From Nostoc calcicola FACHB-3891 (GTDB lineage: Bacteria; Cyanobacteriota; Cyanobacteriia; Cyanobacteriales; Nostocaceae): DNA of 64,000 nucleotides. The notes beneath the pieces were generated by a model that was given only the letters and a program-made list of their open reading frames with translations, had not been told where the DNA came from and searched no databases. The DNA lies in NCBI RefSeq assembly GCF_014697355.1, contig NZ_JACJRQ010000019.1:88474-152473 (forward strand). The letters run 5' to 3'. Each line of letters starts with the position of its first letter. Within the stretch, counting starts at the first letter, position 1. Below are positions 40,770 through 50,424 of the stretch, one piece after another. Both the position numbers and the translations under genes were made by a program.

Positions 40770-42590
40770 ATGGCGACATTTCGAGATATTGTCAGTTACT
40801 ACCGCGCTGACTGGAAGCTGAGTGTTTTCAGTATTGCAGCATCTAGCATTTACGAAATTATTGATTTAGTTGTACCTTATGCGATTGGGCAGATTTTAAA
40901 TGTTTTGTCTAATCAACCCTTGGATAAGCCACTTGAAAGTGCGATCGCAATTTTTTCTGACATCACCAATTACCCAGTTAATAAATCTCTATCTTTGAGT
41001 ATATTACTTGGCTTAATTTTTGTTGTCACTGTATTGAGAGCGCCTACGCAAGCTTGGTTAACAATTTGGTTTCATTGGGCTATACCTTTAAGGCGGCGTC
41101 GGTATAAAAGCCAAACAGCCATAGAAAAAATTCTCACTTTGCCACTGGAATTTTATGATGAAAATAATCCAGGACGTATTGCTGGACGCATAGCTAGAGG
41201 TATTGGAAACCATACATTTTCGTATCCCGAAATTGCCGGACAGTTGATTCCTAAACTCATGCGTGTGCTAGGAATTTTTGTGTTTATTTTGGTGATTGAA
41301 TGGCGAATTGCGGTTTTGTATTTAATTTCTTTCGTAGTTATTCTGAGCTTGACCTTGAAGGATTTACAGCGGCTGATTTGGCACGAAACTCTTCTGGATA
41401 AATATATGGAAGATACCGAAAGCCGCACTTCCGAATTGATTACTAATATCAAAACCGTGAAAGCATTTGCTACGGAAGGTAAGGAACTGAAGCGGCAAAA
41501 TCAGAGATTGGATCGTGAGGTAACGGTAGTTATCGATCGCATTCACAGAGGTTATGTTAAACTGTCTACTTGGCAAAGAAGTATAATTCAGTTTTGTGTG
41601 TTTACAATTCTGGGATTAACTTTAGCAGCAACAGTAGACGGGAGAATTTCTCTTGGTCACTTTATCATGACCTTAACTCTTTCTAGCATGGCTTATGCCG
41701 AACTAGAACCTATTAGTAATTTGGCAGAAACTTTTGCCCGTCGTTATTCTGCCATGCTGCGATTTCACGAATTTCTTCAAGAACCAACTGCACCTGATTC
41801 TGCTGGTCTTTTAGAAGAGAGTAATCACACAGAATCACCTTATAAATTTAGTGGAAAAGTTGAGTTTTCTCTTGTCAGTTTTGGATATAATGCCAACCGC
41901 AAAGTTTTGCAAGATATTAACTTGTTGATTGAACCATACCAAACTGTGGCATTAGTGGGGCGTTCTGGTTCTGGAAAGTCTACTTTAGTGAAGTTGCTGC
42001 TGCGATATTTTGAACCACAATCAGGTCAAATTCTCATTGATGGTCAAGATATTCGCACCTTAGATGTGGGTAAATATAGACGAAGATTAGCGATCGTTCA
42101 TCAAGAAGTAGACGTTTTTAACGGTACCATATTGGATAACCTCACCTATGGTAAGCCGGATGCGAGTTTAGAGGAAGTTCAAGAAGCCTGTAGAATTGCC
42201 AGAGTCGATGAAGTAGTGCAGCACTTACCCCAAGGTTATTACACCGTTGTTGGGGAACGAGGCGTTCGGTTATCTGGAGGACAAAGACAACGTTTGGGAA
42301 TTGCCAGGGCGTTGTTAGTGAAACCAGACGTGCTGGTTTTTGACGAAGCCACCTCTAGCTTAGATTATGAGTCGGAACGTTCAATTCAGCTAGCAATGCG
42401 ATCCATTCAAGGTACTTGTACCACCATTGTCATCGCCCATCGTTTAAGTACAGTCAGGGAAGCAGATAAGATTGTAGTTCTAGATCAAGGAAGGATTGTA
42501 GAAGTGGGTAGCCACGATGAACTTTTACGTCACGAGGGTATTTATCGCCGCTTACACTCCCTCCAAGAAACTGGAGAACTTTTAAGTTAG
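40770..42590 (+). CDS. ABC exporter, fused permease and ATPase
   Basis: 606 residues from the ATG at 40770 (three codons after the first possible ATG). Six membrane helices in the first 330 residues (exporter type I), then the ATPase: Walker A GRSGSGKST, Q-loop HQEVDVFN, signature RLSGGQRQRLGIARALL, Walker B VLVFDEATSSLD, H-loop IAHRLST. No N-terminal peptidase domain. Substrate unknown; lipid, drug or peptide export are all possible. A tandem hairpin follows the stop. Confidence 0.9.
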   Translation: MATFRDIVSYYRADWKLSVFSIAASSIYEIIDLVVPYAIGQILNVLSNQPLDKPLESAIAIFSDITNYPVNKSLSLSILLGLIFVVTVLRAPTQAWLTIWFHWAIPLRRRRYKSQTAIEKILTLPLEFYDENNPGRIAGRIARGIGNHTFSYPEIAGQLIPKLMRVLGIFVFILVIEWRIAVLYLISFVVILSLTLKDLQRLIWHETLLDKYMEDTESRTSELITNIKTVKAFATEGKELKRQNQRLDREVTVVIDRIHRGYVKLSTWQRSIIQFCVFTILGLTLAATVDGRISLGHFIMTLTLSSMAYAELEPISNLAETFARRYSAMLRFHEFLQEPTAPDSAGLLEESNHTESPYKFSGKVEFSLVSFGYNANRKVLQDINLLIEPYQTVALVGRSGSGKSTLVKLLLRYFEPQSGQILIDGQDIRTLDVGKYRRRLAIVHQEVDVFNGTILDNLTYGKPDASLEEVQEACRIARVDEVVQHLPQGYYTVVGERGVRLSGGQRQRLGIARALLVKPDVLVFDEATSSLDYESERSIQLAMRSIQGTCTTIVIAHRLSTVREADKIVVLDQGRIVEVGSHDELLRHEGIYRRLHSLQETGELLS

Positions 42591-42630
42591 GCGAAATATA
42601 CCTGGCGATTAGAAATCGGGGCTACACAAA

Positions 42631-42688
42631 CTCTCGTCCGCACAGGCGGACGAGAGTATTGAAACCCACGTCGGTGGGTTTCAATACT
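42631..42688 (+). terminator. Two adjoining hairpins after the ABC exporter
   Basis: CTCTCGTCCGC / GCGGACGAGAG (42631-42641, 42646-42656, loop ACAG), then AGTATTGAAACCCAC / GTGGGTTTCAATACT (42655-42669, 42674-42688, loop GTCG). The stems of 11 and 15 bp overlap by 2 bases, so they compete at the join. Confidence 0.65.
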
Positions 42689-43028
42689 CTTGGGTTAAGG
42701 GAAGAGACGCGATAAATCGCCGTCTCTACAAAGGATTGATTATTGTAGAGACGGCAATTTATGGCATCTTTGCAATCTACAATTTTCATCAAAAAACCTT
42801 AACTCAGATCTTGCACCTTTACGCATAAACCATGAATATACAAAAATAACGTCATTTCTATTACAGTAAATCAATTTAATTTTCAGTCCTCTTATAGAGG
42901 ACTTGAGCTATTAGACAGGGACTTTGAGTCCCTGGCTTAAGCTATTCGGACTGCGAAAACTTTTATTACTGAGTAATTTTTGTTTTCGATGATGAGGCTG
43001 GTGCAAGATATGAGTTAAGCGAACCGTA
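42683..43028. repeat. Repeat region abutting a truncated gene
   Basis: From CAATACTCTTGGGTTAAG (42683) through GAGACGCGATAAATCGCCGT and its partial inverted copy GTAGAGACGGCAATTTATGG, to TTAAGCGAACCGTATTG (43012-43028). The two ends resemble those of the 23.68 kb element. The right end lies exactly where the toxin-like gene loses its N-terminus. Confidence 0.55.
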
Positions 43029-43472
43029 TTGCCTTTTAACCCTGAATCTGTAGCCGTTCAAGCTGGACGATTAATGTTAGAAAAACTAAAAAATCTGGTT
43101 AATTCTGAAGCTGATTTTGCATTTGAAACAACTTTAGCAGCTCGTAATTTCGCTCGATTCTTGAGAGAATGTCAAGACAAAGGTTATATTATCAACTTAA
43201 TTTACTTTTGATTACAAAGTCCCGAATTAGCGATCGCACGGGTACGCAGACGTGTAGAAAGTGGCAGTCACAATATCCCAGAAGATGCTATTCGCCGTCG
43301 CTATGAACGAGGTCGCAGCAACCTAATTAACTTATATTTACCTGTGTGTGATACTTGGATCGTTTATGATAATTCTGGGTATAAACCTATATTAGTGGCT
43401 GCATCAGATATCAATCACCAAGCAATTATCTATGAACCCCAAATCTGGAATCGAATTACAGCCAGGGAATAA
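43029..43472 (+). pseudogene. Zeta-toxin-like / predicted ABC-type ATPase gene, truncated and with a stop
   Basis: Remnant of the P-loop kinase family that includes zeta toxins. Readable: PFNPESVAVQAGRLMLEKLK, ADFAFETTLAARNFARFL, YIINLIYF, then TGA (43209-43211) where Trp (TGG) is expected, and in the same frame LQSPELAIARVRRRVESGSH, NIPEDAIRRRYERGRSNLIN, stopping at 43472. The N-terminal third with the P-loop is gone, replaced by repeat DNA ending at 43028. Both lesions make it inactive. Confidence 0.8.
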
Positions 43473-43659
43473 ACCGCAAATTCCCTTAACAGAAATCCAC
43501 CAAAAAATTGATGCTGGTGTCAAAGCTGCTATTGCTAAAGCTATTGAAAGACACCGCCGTTTAGGGGAATCTGTTAGCGTTTGGCAAGACGGTAAAGTTG
43601 TGACATTAACCGCCGATCAAATTCCTCCTCTTGATTTAACTGTTAGTGATGGCCAATGA
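43432..43659 (+). CDS. Small partner protein of the zeta-toxin-like gene
   Basis: 75 residues, intact: MNPKSGIELQPGNKPQIPLT, EIHQKIDAGVKAAIAKAIER, HRRLGESVSVWQDGKVVTL. It begins inside the last codons of the toxin-like pseudogene (overlap 41 bases) and reads as the usual small downstream protein of that pair, possibly its antitoxin. Now orphaned. A helical N-terminal part and a two-strand end (SVWQDGKVVTL) are visible. Confidence 0.65.
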   Translation: MNPKSGIELQPGNKPQIPLTEIHQKIDAGVKAAIAKAIERHRRLGESVSVWQDGKVVTLTADQIPPLDLTVSDGQ

Positions 43660-44043
43660 CACTTAAACCCTATATACAGTAGAATCTTTGCCAATTTATG
43701 AGGTTTGAAAATGGGGTTGAACAGAATGAATACGACTTAAATCGACCTGATTGCCAATGAGGTCGCAATTGTTCGCAACATTATTATTTACAATACTATA
43801 AATTTTCAACCACCAGTCATAATGTATACAATATGTGATAATAGACTTCAAGCAAAAGTCACTGTGTAGTAAACTCTGTCTATCTGAGTAACGCAAAAGG
43901 CAAAGCTTACTATTTGCCAGTGCGTAAGTATATAAGTGGAGTTTTTGTAATTACCATTTTATATGGAGATGAAAGCACAAATTACATTTACTAGATATCT
44001 ATGCAAGAAGTCTGATACATTATTTAAATAAATTGTATTATTT
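43660..44043. other. Gap before the VWA gene
   Basis: 384 AT-rich bases. Holds an ATG with GGAG at 43969 in frame with the VWA gene, cut by TAA at 44029 (see findings). Nothing else recognised. Confidence 0.4.
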
Positions 44044-45183
44044 GTGACTACAAACAAAGTTACTCCCGGACAAACACTTACTTCTACACAAAAAATCGGG
44101 TTAGATTTAGTTGCCGTTTTGGGTGGCGGACGAGATGTTGTCTTGGCTATTGATTTGACAGAAAGCGTAGGACTGAATGATGAAGGTCGTATCCGCTTAC
44201 GTCAGATTATTACAGATAGTCTCAAAGCTGGAGATACTGTATATGTTATTCCTTTTGCCCAAGATATAGTTTTAAATGAGGTTATATCGAGTGAAAATCC
44301 GCTGGGTACACCCATCTACTTTAATAATAAAAATCAAGAAAATATTGATAAAATTTTAGCAAAAATTCCTGCGCCAGACCTGAGATTATATGGTACAGAT
44401 ATTCAGCAAGCTGAATTAACTATTTATCAAGGTCTTGCTCAGCTTAATCAAAATCGCCTGCAAGCAAATCAAAATATTAAGCCACAATCAGTAGTTTGGA
44501 TTAGTGATGCACCTCTATTTACACAATCAGGGGTTACCTCTGATATTTGGATAGAAACGCCTGCTGGTAGTCCTTTTCGACAAGCAGAATCTCCTGAAAG
44601 TCAACAGCGGCAAGCTTGGATCAAAGATTTGCCAATTAATCGGCGATCGCTATCAATTAAAACACAGAATAATAAAGAATATAAACTCACAGTAGTAGAC
44701 ATTGCTCCCACAGTCCAAGAATTTTGTACGCCAGCCCCAGGCAATCAAGAAACTTGTTTAGTTACACCTTATTTGGTTAAAAAATTATGGGTACCTGGAT
44801 TAATTTCCATATTCATACTCATCGCAGTTATTTTAGCTGGTTTAAAAGTATATCGTCTGCGAAAAAAGTGGGAATTAATAGTTGATTTTGAAGTCACCGC
44901 CAAACCAGAAGATCAAAAATGCAGCTTGCCAAACAATAAAAGAATTGCAATTGGTGAATACGATTCTACTTGTGTAGATTCTATTGACTGTCCAGGTGAA
45001 GAAGTTAGAGCATATTTGGAGCGCAAAGGTGAAAAACTTTATCTAGTCCCAACTAATTTGGCTTCCATTTATTACAACGAGCGAGAAATTACTTCACGTA
45101 CTCTTATAGATAAATCTAAATTTCGCCTCAATTGTCCGCATCGCAAGCGCGACTACGAAATCATTATTAAACTCAAAAAATAG
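44044..45183 (+). CDS. VWA-domain membrane protein of the tubulin/motor cassette
   Basis: 379 residues from a GTG at 44044. A von Willebrand A-type domain comes first: DVVLAIDLTESVGLNDEGRI holds a MIDAS-like DxTxS, then YVIPFAQDI and VVWISDAPLF. One membrane helix follows (LWVPGLISIFILIAVILAGL, about 250-270), then a C-terminal beta-rich domain (NNKRIAIGEYDSTCVDSIDC, LYLVPTNLASIYYNEREI) resembling an FHA-like or ubiquitin-like regulatory fold. The tubulin-like gene starts 20 bases after its stop, so this is the first gene of an operon. Confidence 0.75.
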   Translation: MTTNKVTPGQTLTSTQKIGLDLVAVLGGGRDVVLAIDLTESVGLNDEGRIRLRQIITDSLKAGDTVYVIPFAQDIVLNEVISSENPLGTPIYFNNKNQENIDKILAKIPAPDLRLYGTDIQQAELTIYQGLAQLNQNRLQANQNIKPQSVVWISDAPLFTQSGVTSDIWIETPAGSPFRQAESPESQQRQAWIKDLPINRRSLSIKTQNNKEYKLTVVDIAPTVQEFCTPAPGNQETCLVTPYLVKKLWVPGLISIFILIAVILAGLKVYRLRKKWELIVDFEVTAKPEDQKCSLPNNKRIAIGEYDSTCVDSIDCPGEEVRAYLERKGEKLYLVPTNLASIYYNEREITSRTLIDKSKFRLNCPHRKRDYEIIIKLKK

Positions 45184-45202
45184 TAATTTTTAGGTGCATA
45201 CT

Positions 45203-48200
45203 ATGAGTCAAGCAACTACAAATGAATTTCAATATCGGGGAATAAACCGCACAATTTGTATCGGCTTAGGCGGTACTGGACGCGATGTTTTAATGAGAAT
45301 TCGGCGGTTAATTGTTGACCGTTATGGAGATTTAAGTAACCTACCAATTGTCAGTTTTATTCACATTGACACAGACAAAGCCGCAACCCAAGTAACTGGT
45401 ATTCGTACAGGAAGTACCTATCACGGTGTAGACCTCAGCTTCAAAGAGGCAGAAAAAGTCACTGCTACAATGTCCTCCAATGAAGTTAGCATGTTTATTC
45501 AAGGATTGGAGCGACGTTCAGAATATACTCGTCATGGCCCATACGACCATATTGGCAGATGGTTCCCACCACAATTATTGCGAAATATTAAAGCAGTTGA
45601 AGAAGGTGCAAAAGGTATTCGACCTGTAGGTAGGCTAGCTTTTTTCCACAATTATCAAAAGATTAAAACAGCAATTGAAAGTGCAGAAAGGCGCACTAGA
45701 GGACATGATTCTTTATTACTAAAAACAGGTTTAAAAGTTGAACCTGGACTAAGTATTTTTGTAGTCGGTTCTCTTTGTGGCGGTACTGGTAGCGGTATGT
45801 TTTTGGATATTGCTTATAGTCTCAGATATCTTTATCGAGATGAAAGTGCTAAAATTTTCAGCTATTTAATCATTAGTCCAGAATTGTATGGCAATGCTCC
45901 TACGATGAGCGCGAATACTTATGCTGCTCTCAAAGAACTAAATTATTATAGTACACCCGGTAGAAAATTTGAAGCATTTTATGACCTGCAAAATGTAGAG
46001 TTTATTTCACCAGAAGAAGGAAAGCGTCCACCATTTGACTATACCTATTTAGTGTCTAATCAAACTGGAAGTGAATATTTAATTAGCGATCAAGGTAAGC
46101 TATGTAATGTCATTGCTCATAAAATTGCTATGGATTTTTCTAGTGAATTAGCACCAGCAATTAAAGGCAGTAGAGACAATTTTCTCCAGCACATGATTCA
46201 GTGGGATAAACACCCGCGTCCTAATACCCAGCGTTATTTAACATTTGGATTAGCAGCTATTTATTTTCCCCGCGATACTATTGTCCAAATTGCCTTAAAC
46301 CGCGTGAGTTTAGAACTAGTGAAATTTTGGTTGAGTGGCAAAGGTCAAAGTCCAGATCCTCTAAAATTAATCGAGCAATTTTTAATTCAAAATCATTGGC
46401 ATAACGATCCAGAAAACAAGGATTATTTTACTACCAAGCTTGCAGAATCAGTGCAAGAAAATAATAAGAGTTTTCGGAATACTATTAGTGCTTGGAGAAA
46501 TAAACTAGAACAGCAAATTTCCCAGTGTCAAAAACGCGAAGGCCGCAATGATATTCGCGGACAATTGCCAAGAGAATTTCGAGAACAATTCCGCAAAGTT
46601 CAGCCTGGTGAAACTGAAAGTACTAGGGGTATTTGGCTCACAAGACTACTACAGATTTCTCCAAACATTACCAAGGAACTAAAAACTAATATTGATGATT
46701 ATCTCGGTCAATTACTCACACCAACCGATTCTAATTTTTCTATTAAAAGTACCCGTGACTGGCTAGATGCTTTACAACATGAATTGCATAATTATCAATT
46801 AAATTTGCAAGAACAAATCACCGATAAGGGTGGTATGAAAATCATAGAAGATTTAGAAAGGAAGTGGCGAGATACTGAACAAACAATCGAGGATATTGAA
46901 CAAAAACCCAGTATACCGCTGCTGAATAATAAAAATAGCCAATTCCAAGATGAAGCCAAAAAATCAGTACAAGAAGCCTGCAAAATTATTCAGCATAACT
47001 TTGATGTTACAGTTGTGCAAGAAGCGCTAAAAATTGTTAATTACCTGCAAAAACATGTTCAAGAAAAAACAACTCAAGTTGCAGCATTTAGCAGCTTAGT
47101 AGACGATTTACAAAGTTTCTATGAAAAGCAAGATAGGGACTTGAGACAATTGAATTTTGATGAAATGAGTGGTGAAGCAATATTTGATAGTGAAGATATT
47201 GATAGCTGCTATCAGACTATTTTACCAGTAGATGATTTACGTCGGCAGTTTGTATTAGTTAGTTCCACAATTACAGAACCAACTGGTAGAGGACAATCTT
47301 TAGCAAGTTTTATAGATAGAGAACGCACAACTATAGACCAGTTCCAAAAAGAAATCGATATCAAAGTTGATAAATTATTTGCTTCTCGAAGTATTAATAT
47401 TGTCACTTCTGTGATTAAGCGGTTTATGCAAAACTATTCTTTAGCAGTGCGTTCAACTCGTTTATCACAAGTCATGCAGGAAGCACAACCCCTCTTGCGT
47501 TTGAATTTAAGCGACCCTTATTTTCGTGAAGACCCAGCTAAAAGTAGTAAATTAGTCGGTTTTAAAGATACAGATGATTCCGAAGTCAGACAGTTTAAAA
47601 CTTTACTTACACAAGATATCGGAGTCGAACCCAGTGTTTTAAAAGCAACACAAGCCGAAGACGAAATTTTAGTTGTTAATGAATATGCTGGTTTTCCTCT
47701 CAGACTAATTAGTGGTTTGGAAAGAATGAGAAATCCCTATCTACGGGAACAGCATTCTGCTTCATCTTTTCTCCATAACGACTACAACGTTTCTTTTCCT
47801 GATATCATTCCCCCTGATGCTAAAAAGATGGAAGAATTGGAGGATATTTTCTATCCTTGTTTAGCATTGGGAGCGTTAAAAAATAATCAGGAAAATAAAC
47901 AGTTAGAATTTCAATATTATGACCAATTACGCGATAGTTACAATATTGCTGCTTTAAGTCTAGAGTGGAGTCAAGCTTTAGAGGAACTTGCTAATCGCCA
48001 GGACATGACTGAAGCTTTACGACAGCTTTTAGAAAATGAAAAATCTGTCATTGCCAGAGAACCTCAAGCCTGGGAAAATAGATATTTACCAAAACTTAGA
48101 GAGTTTGTTCAAGAAGTAGACCGATTACCAGAAGATAATCCTAATTATCCCTACAAAGCAGCAGTAATTGGAACTTCTCCTAGTACTGACCCTAACGCTA

Positions 48201-48502
48201 AAGAGGGAATTATCAATCGCTTTCGGAGAAAGATAAATGAACAGTTTGAAAATTTACAAAACCGCAGTATTGCACCAAGCAACACTATGCTCGGTCAGCC
48301 AGCAATTACTGGCGAAATTGTGATTGATTCTCCAGTAGATTCTATTGATAATGGTATATCAAAATTAGATTATACTGACAATCGCACAAAAAGGCGCTTA
48401 GCATTGGAGCAACTCAAACAAGATTTAGCTGATGAATTCATCACAGAAGAAGACTTTGATCGCGAAAAACAAAAAATCATCAACCAGTACCCGTATAGTT
48501 GA
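45203..48502 (+). CDS. Tubulin-like GTPase-family protein (large)
   Basis: 1099 residues. The N-terminal part reads as a tubulin/FtsZ-like nucleotide fold: RTICIGLGGTGRDVLMRIRR (first loop), IVSFIHIDTD, and FVVGSLCGGTGSGMFLDIAY with the GGTGSG signature (about residue 193). Beyond about residue 430 it is long, helical and charged, with coiled-coil-like segments, and ends in a small LEQLKQDLADEFITEEDFD motif (SHOCT-like). Large size and context fit the 'tubulin-like' (Tubulin_2) proteins of bacteria rather than FtsZ. Sits between the VWA and MotA-like genes. Confidence 0.8.
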   Translation: MSQATTNEFQYRGINRTICIGLGGTGRDVLMRIRRLIVDRYGDLSNLPIVSFIHIDTDKAATQVTGIRTGSTYHGVDLSFKEAEKVTATMSSNEVSMFIQGLERRSEYTRHGPYDHIGRWFPPQLLRNIKAVEEGAKGIRPVGRLAFFHNYQKIKTAIESAERRTRGHDSLLLKTGLKVEPGLSIFVVGSLCGGTGSGMFLDIAYSLRYLYRDESAKIFSYLIISPELYGNAPTMSANTYAALKELNYYSTPGRKFEAFYDLQNVEFISPEEGKRPPFDYTYLVSNQTGSEYLISDQGKLCNVIAHKIAMDFSSELAPAIKGSRDNFLQHMIQWDKHPRPNTQRYLTFGLAAIYFPRDTIVQIALNRVSLELVKFWLSGKGQSPDPLKLIEQFLIQNHWHNDPENKDYFTTKLAESVQENNKSFRNTISAWRNKLEQQISQCQKREGRNDIRGQLPREFREQFRKVQPGETESTRGIWLTRLLQISPNITKELKTNIDDYLGQLLTPTDSNFSIKSTRDWLDALQHELHNYQLNLQEQITDKGGMKIIEDLERKWRDTEQTIEDIEQKPSIPLLNNKNSQFQDEAKKSVQEACKIIQHNFDVTVVQEALKIVNYLQKHVQEKTTQVAAFSSLVDDLQSFYEKQDRDLRQLNFDEMSGEAIFDSEDIDSCYQTILPVDDLRRQFVLVSSTITEPTGRGQSLASFIDRERTTIDQFQKEIDIKVDKLFASRSINIVTSVIKRFMQNYSLAVRSTRLSQVMQEAQPLLRLNLSDPYFREDPAKSSKLVGFKDTDDSEVRQFKTLLTQDIGVEPSVLKATQAEDEILVVNEYAGFPLRLISGLERMRNPYLREQHSASSFLHNDYNVSFPDIIPPDAKKMEELEDIFYPCLALGALKNNQENKQLEFQYYDQLRDSYNIAALSLEWSQALEELANRQDMTEALRQLLENEKSVIAREPQAWENRYLPKLREFVQEVDRLPEDNPNYPYKAAVIGTSPSTDPNAKEGIINRFRRKINEQFENLQNRSIAPSNTMLGQPAITGEIVIDSPVDSIDNGISKLDYTDNRTKRRLALEQLKQDLADEFITEEDFDREKQKIINQYPYS

Positions 48503-48566
48503 TTTTTTAGGTTGGTTAATTCCAACCTATTTTATATAAAAATTTACACAATCGCAAATTATTTCC

Positions 48567-50186
48567 ATGCCACCAATACCTGCTGAGTTAATTTTTATTA
48601 CACTTTTATTTGTAGTTCTACCATCTATAGCTACCACTTTTTATCGTTTCGCTCTCTATCAACATCTGATATCTTTAGAACAAAAAGTAAGAAGATTAAT
48701 TGATAGAGGCTCACCTGGACTACAACCAAAAATACTAGACAAATTAGAGCAAAGATTTAGAGAAGCTAGTAGCAAATTAGATCAGGTTAATACAGCGGCA
48801 TTAATAGACCAAGTTTATAGCCAAGAAAAAGTTTGGGGATTCTCCTGCGAACAAATAGATTACTTCTGTCGTATTCTCCCCAATTTACTCTTAGCCTTTG
48901 GGTTACTTGGTACTTTTATAGGTATTACGATTAATTTAGGCACACTCAGTCAAACAATCAATCAAACTAATAGCGCTAATGTTAGTAGCTTAATTGCTGA
49001 ATTAAAAAGACCGTTGGAAGGTATGAGTATTGCTTTTATCACAAGCTTAACGGGACTTTTTTTTAGTATGATATTAACGTTATTTAATTGGTTGAGAAAC
49101 ACGACTTTTGCCAAATACAGACTTATTAGTTCCCTTGAAGATTACCTAGACAATATTTATCATCCTAAAGTACAGGGCGATACTCGCCTTGATAAAATCG
49201 TCAATAGAATGGTATCCCAGCAGGATGAGTTTTTAAGTAGATTTGGTGATACAGTGCGGGATGCAGTTGAGAAGTCCATAGGAAGTGTAGCAAAACAAAT
49301 TGCTCAAGGAAATAAAGAAGCTGCTGAATTAGCTAAGCAAGTTTATGAGAGATTTTATGAAGCTGCTGGTACTATATCTGGTGCTGCTGATGAATTTGAA
49401 CATGCTATTGCTCAACTGAATAAAAAATCTGATGTATTTAAACAATCTGCGGAAATTTTTGCTAATAGTCAGTTTCCGCAAAAGTTATCAGCAGCTACAG
49501 CAGATTTGACTACTATGCAAGAGAGATTTTCACAATCTGCTGTAAGTTTAGCCGAGACAACCAAATTTATTGAAGCAGCAATTGTAGAAGTTCAGCGTTG
49601 TAGTCAAGAATTAACTACCTTAGCGGTAGATATTAAAAATAGTAATCAAACTGCAATTCAAGTTTTAGACTTGCATAAAAAGAATCAAAATTCTCTTGGT
49701 GAGATTATTCCTCAACTCAACCACGGAGCTAATAGTTTTTCAACAGCAATTAACAAACTTGATAAATTAGAGCAAGAAATTGTCAATAAATCTGAGACTT
49801 TTACAAAGTTAGTAGAACTCGTCAAAAATCATACAGAACAATCTAATTCAGCTATTGAGGCTTTAGGCGATCGCCTAATTTTAAACTTATCGCAGCAAAT
49901 CGGTTCTAACAATCAACAAGTTAAAACTATTGTCGCCAATCTTGAAGGACTTGCGAGTCAATTAGGCGTGAAATTTGATATGTCTAAATCAGATTTTATC
50001 GATGTTATTCAAAATAACAATGAAAATTTTAATACCGAATATAAAAATGTCAGCGCTATGATCGTTAAAGGAATTATTCAGCAGACAGAAATAAATAAAC
50101 AAGGAATAGAAATGTTAATTAGTAATATTCAACAATTTAATAAAGATGTGAATGACATCAAGGATGAAATTCACAAATTGAGGTAG
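48567..50186 (+). CDS. MotA/TolQ/ExbB-like channel protein with long coiled-coil tail (ZorA-like)
   Basis: 539 residues. An N-terminal membrane helix (ELIFITLLFVVLPSIATTFY), then a pair at about 105-130 (ILPNLLLAFGLLGTFIGITI) and 145-175 (LEGMSIAFITSLTGLFFSMI), the MotA/ExbB pattern with GLLGTFIG. After about residue 200 comes a long helical tail with heptad character, as in ZorA of Zorya systems. It should pair with the next gene to form an ion-driven membrane stator. 64 bases after the tubulin-like gene. Confidence 0.78.
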   Translation: MPPIPAELIFITLLFVVLPSIATTFYRFALYQHLISLEQKVRRLIDRGSPGLQPKILDKLEQRFREASSKLDQVNTAALIDQVYSQEKVWGFSCEQIDYFCRILPNLLLAFGLLGTFIGITINLGTLSQTINQTNSANVSSLIAELKRPLEGMSIAFITSLTGLFFSMILTLFNWLRNTTFAKYRLISSLEDYLDNIYHPKVQGDTRLDKIVNRMVSQQDEFLSRFGDTVRDAVEKSIGSVAKQIAQGNKEAAELAKQVYERFYEAAGTISGAADEFEHAIAQLNKKSDVFKQSAEIFANSQFPQKLSAATADLTTMQERFSQSAVSLAETTKFIEAAIVEVQRCSQELTTLAVDIKNSNQTAIQVLDLHKKNQNSLGEIIPQLNHGANSFSTAINKLDKLEQEIVNKSETFTKLVELVKNHTEQSNSAIEALGDRLILNLSQQIGSNNQQVKTIVANLEGLASQLGVKFDMSKSDFIDVIQNNNENFNTEYKNVSAMIVKGIIQQTEINKQGIEMLISNIQQFNKDVNDIKDEIHKLR

Positions 50187-50214
50187 GGAATAAAAAGCAT
50201 TGTGGAGAAAGCAG

Positions 50215-50400
50215 GATGGTTTTTTCACGCAGAGGCGCAGAGGCGCAGAGAAGATGAAGAGTTTTAATGCATGAATTTTATCTTTGTTTATGCAACTTTG
50301 AGTAAAAAAAATAGAAAACTAGCAATTCCAAATAGTTTGTGAAAATTCTTCTCTTATTTTCTCTCTCCGCGCCTCTGCGTGAGATAGTTTTTCCAAATCA
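50215..50400. repeat. CACGCAGAGGCGCAGAG inverted element
   Basis: TTTTTTCACGCAGAGGCGCAG at the left and CTCTCCGCGCCTCTGCGTGA at the right face each other across about 130 bases, between the channel and MotB-like genes. Interior AT-rich; no gene. Confidence 0.6.
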
Positions 50401-50424
50401 ACATTTAAATCAAAATATTAAATT

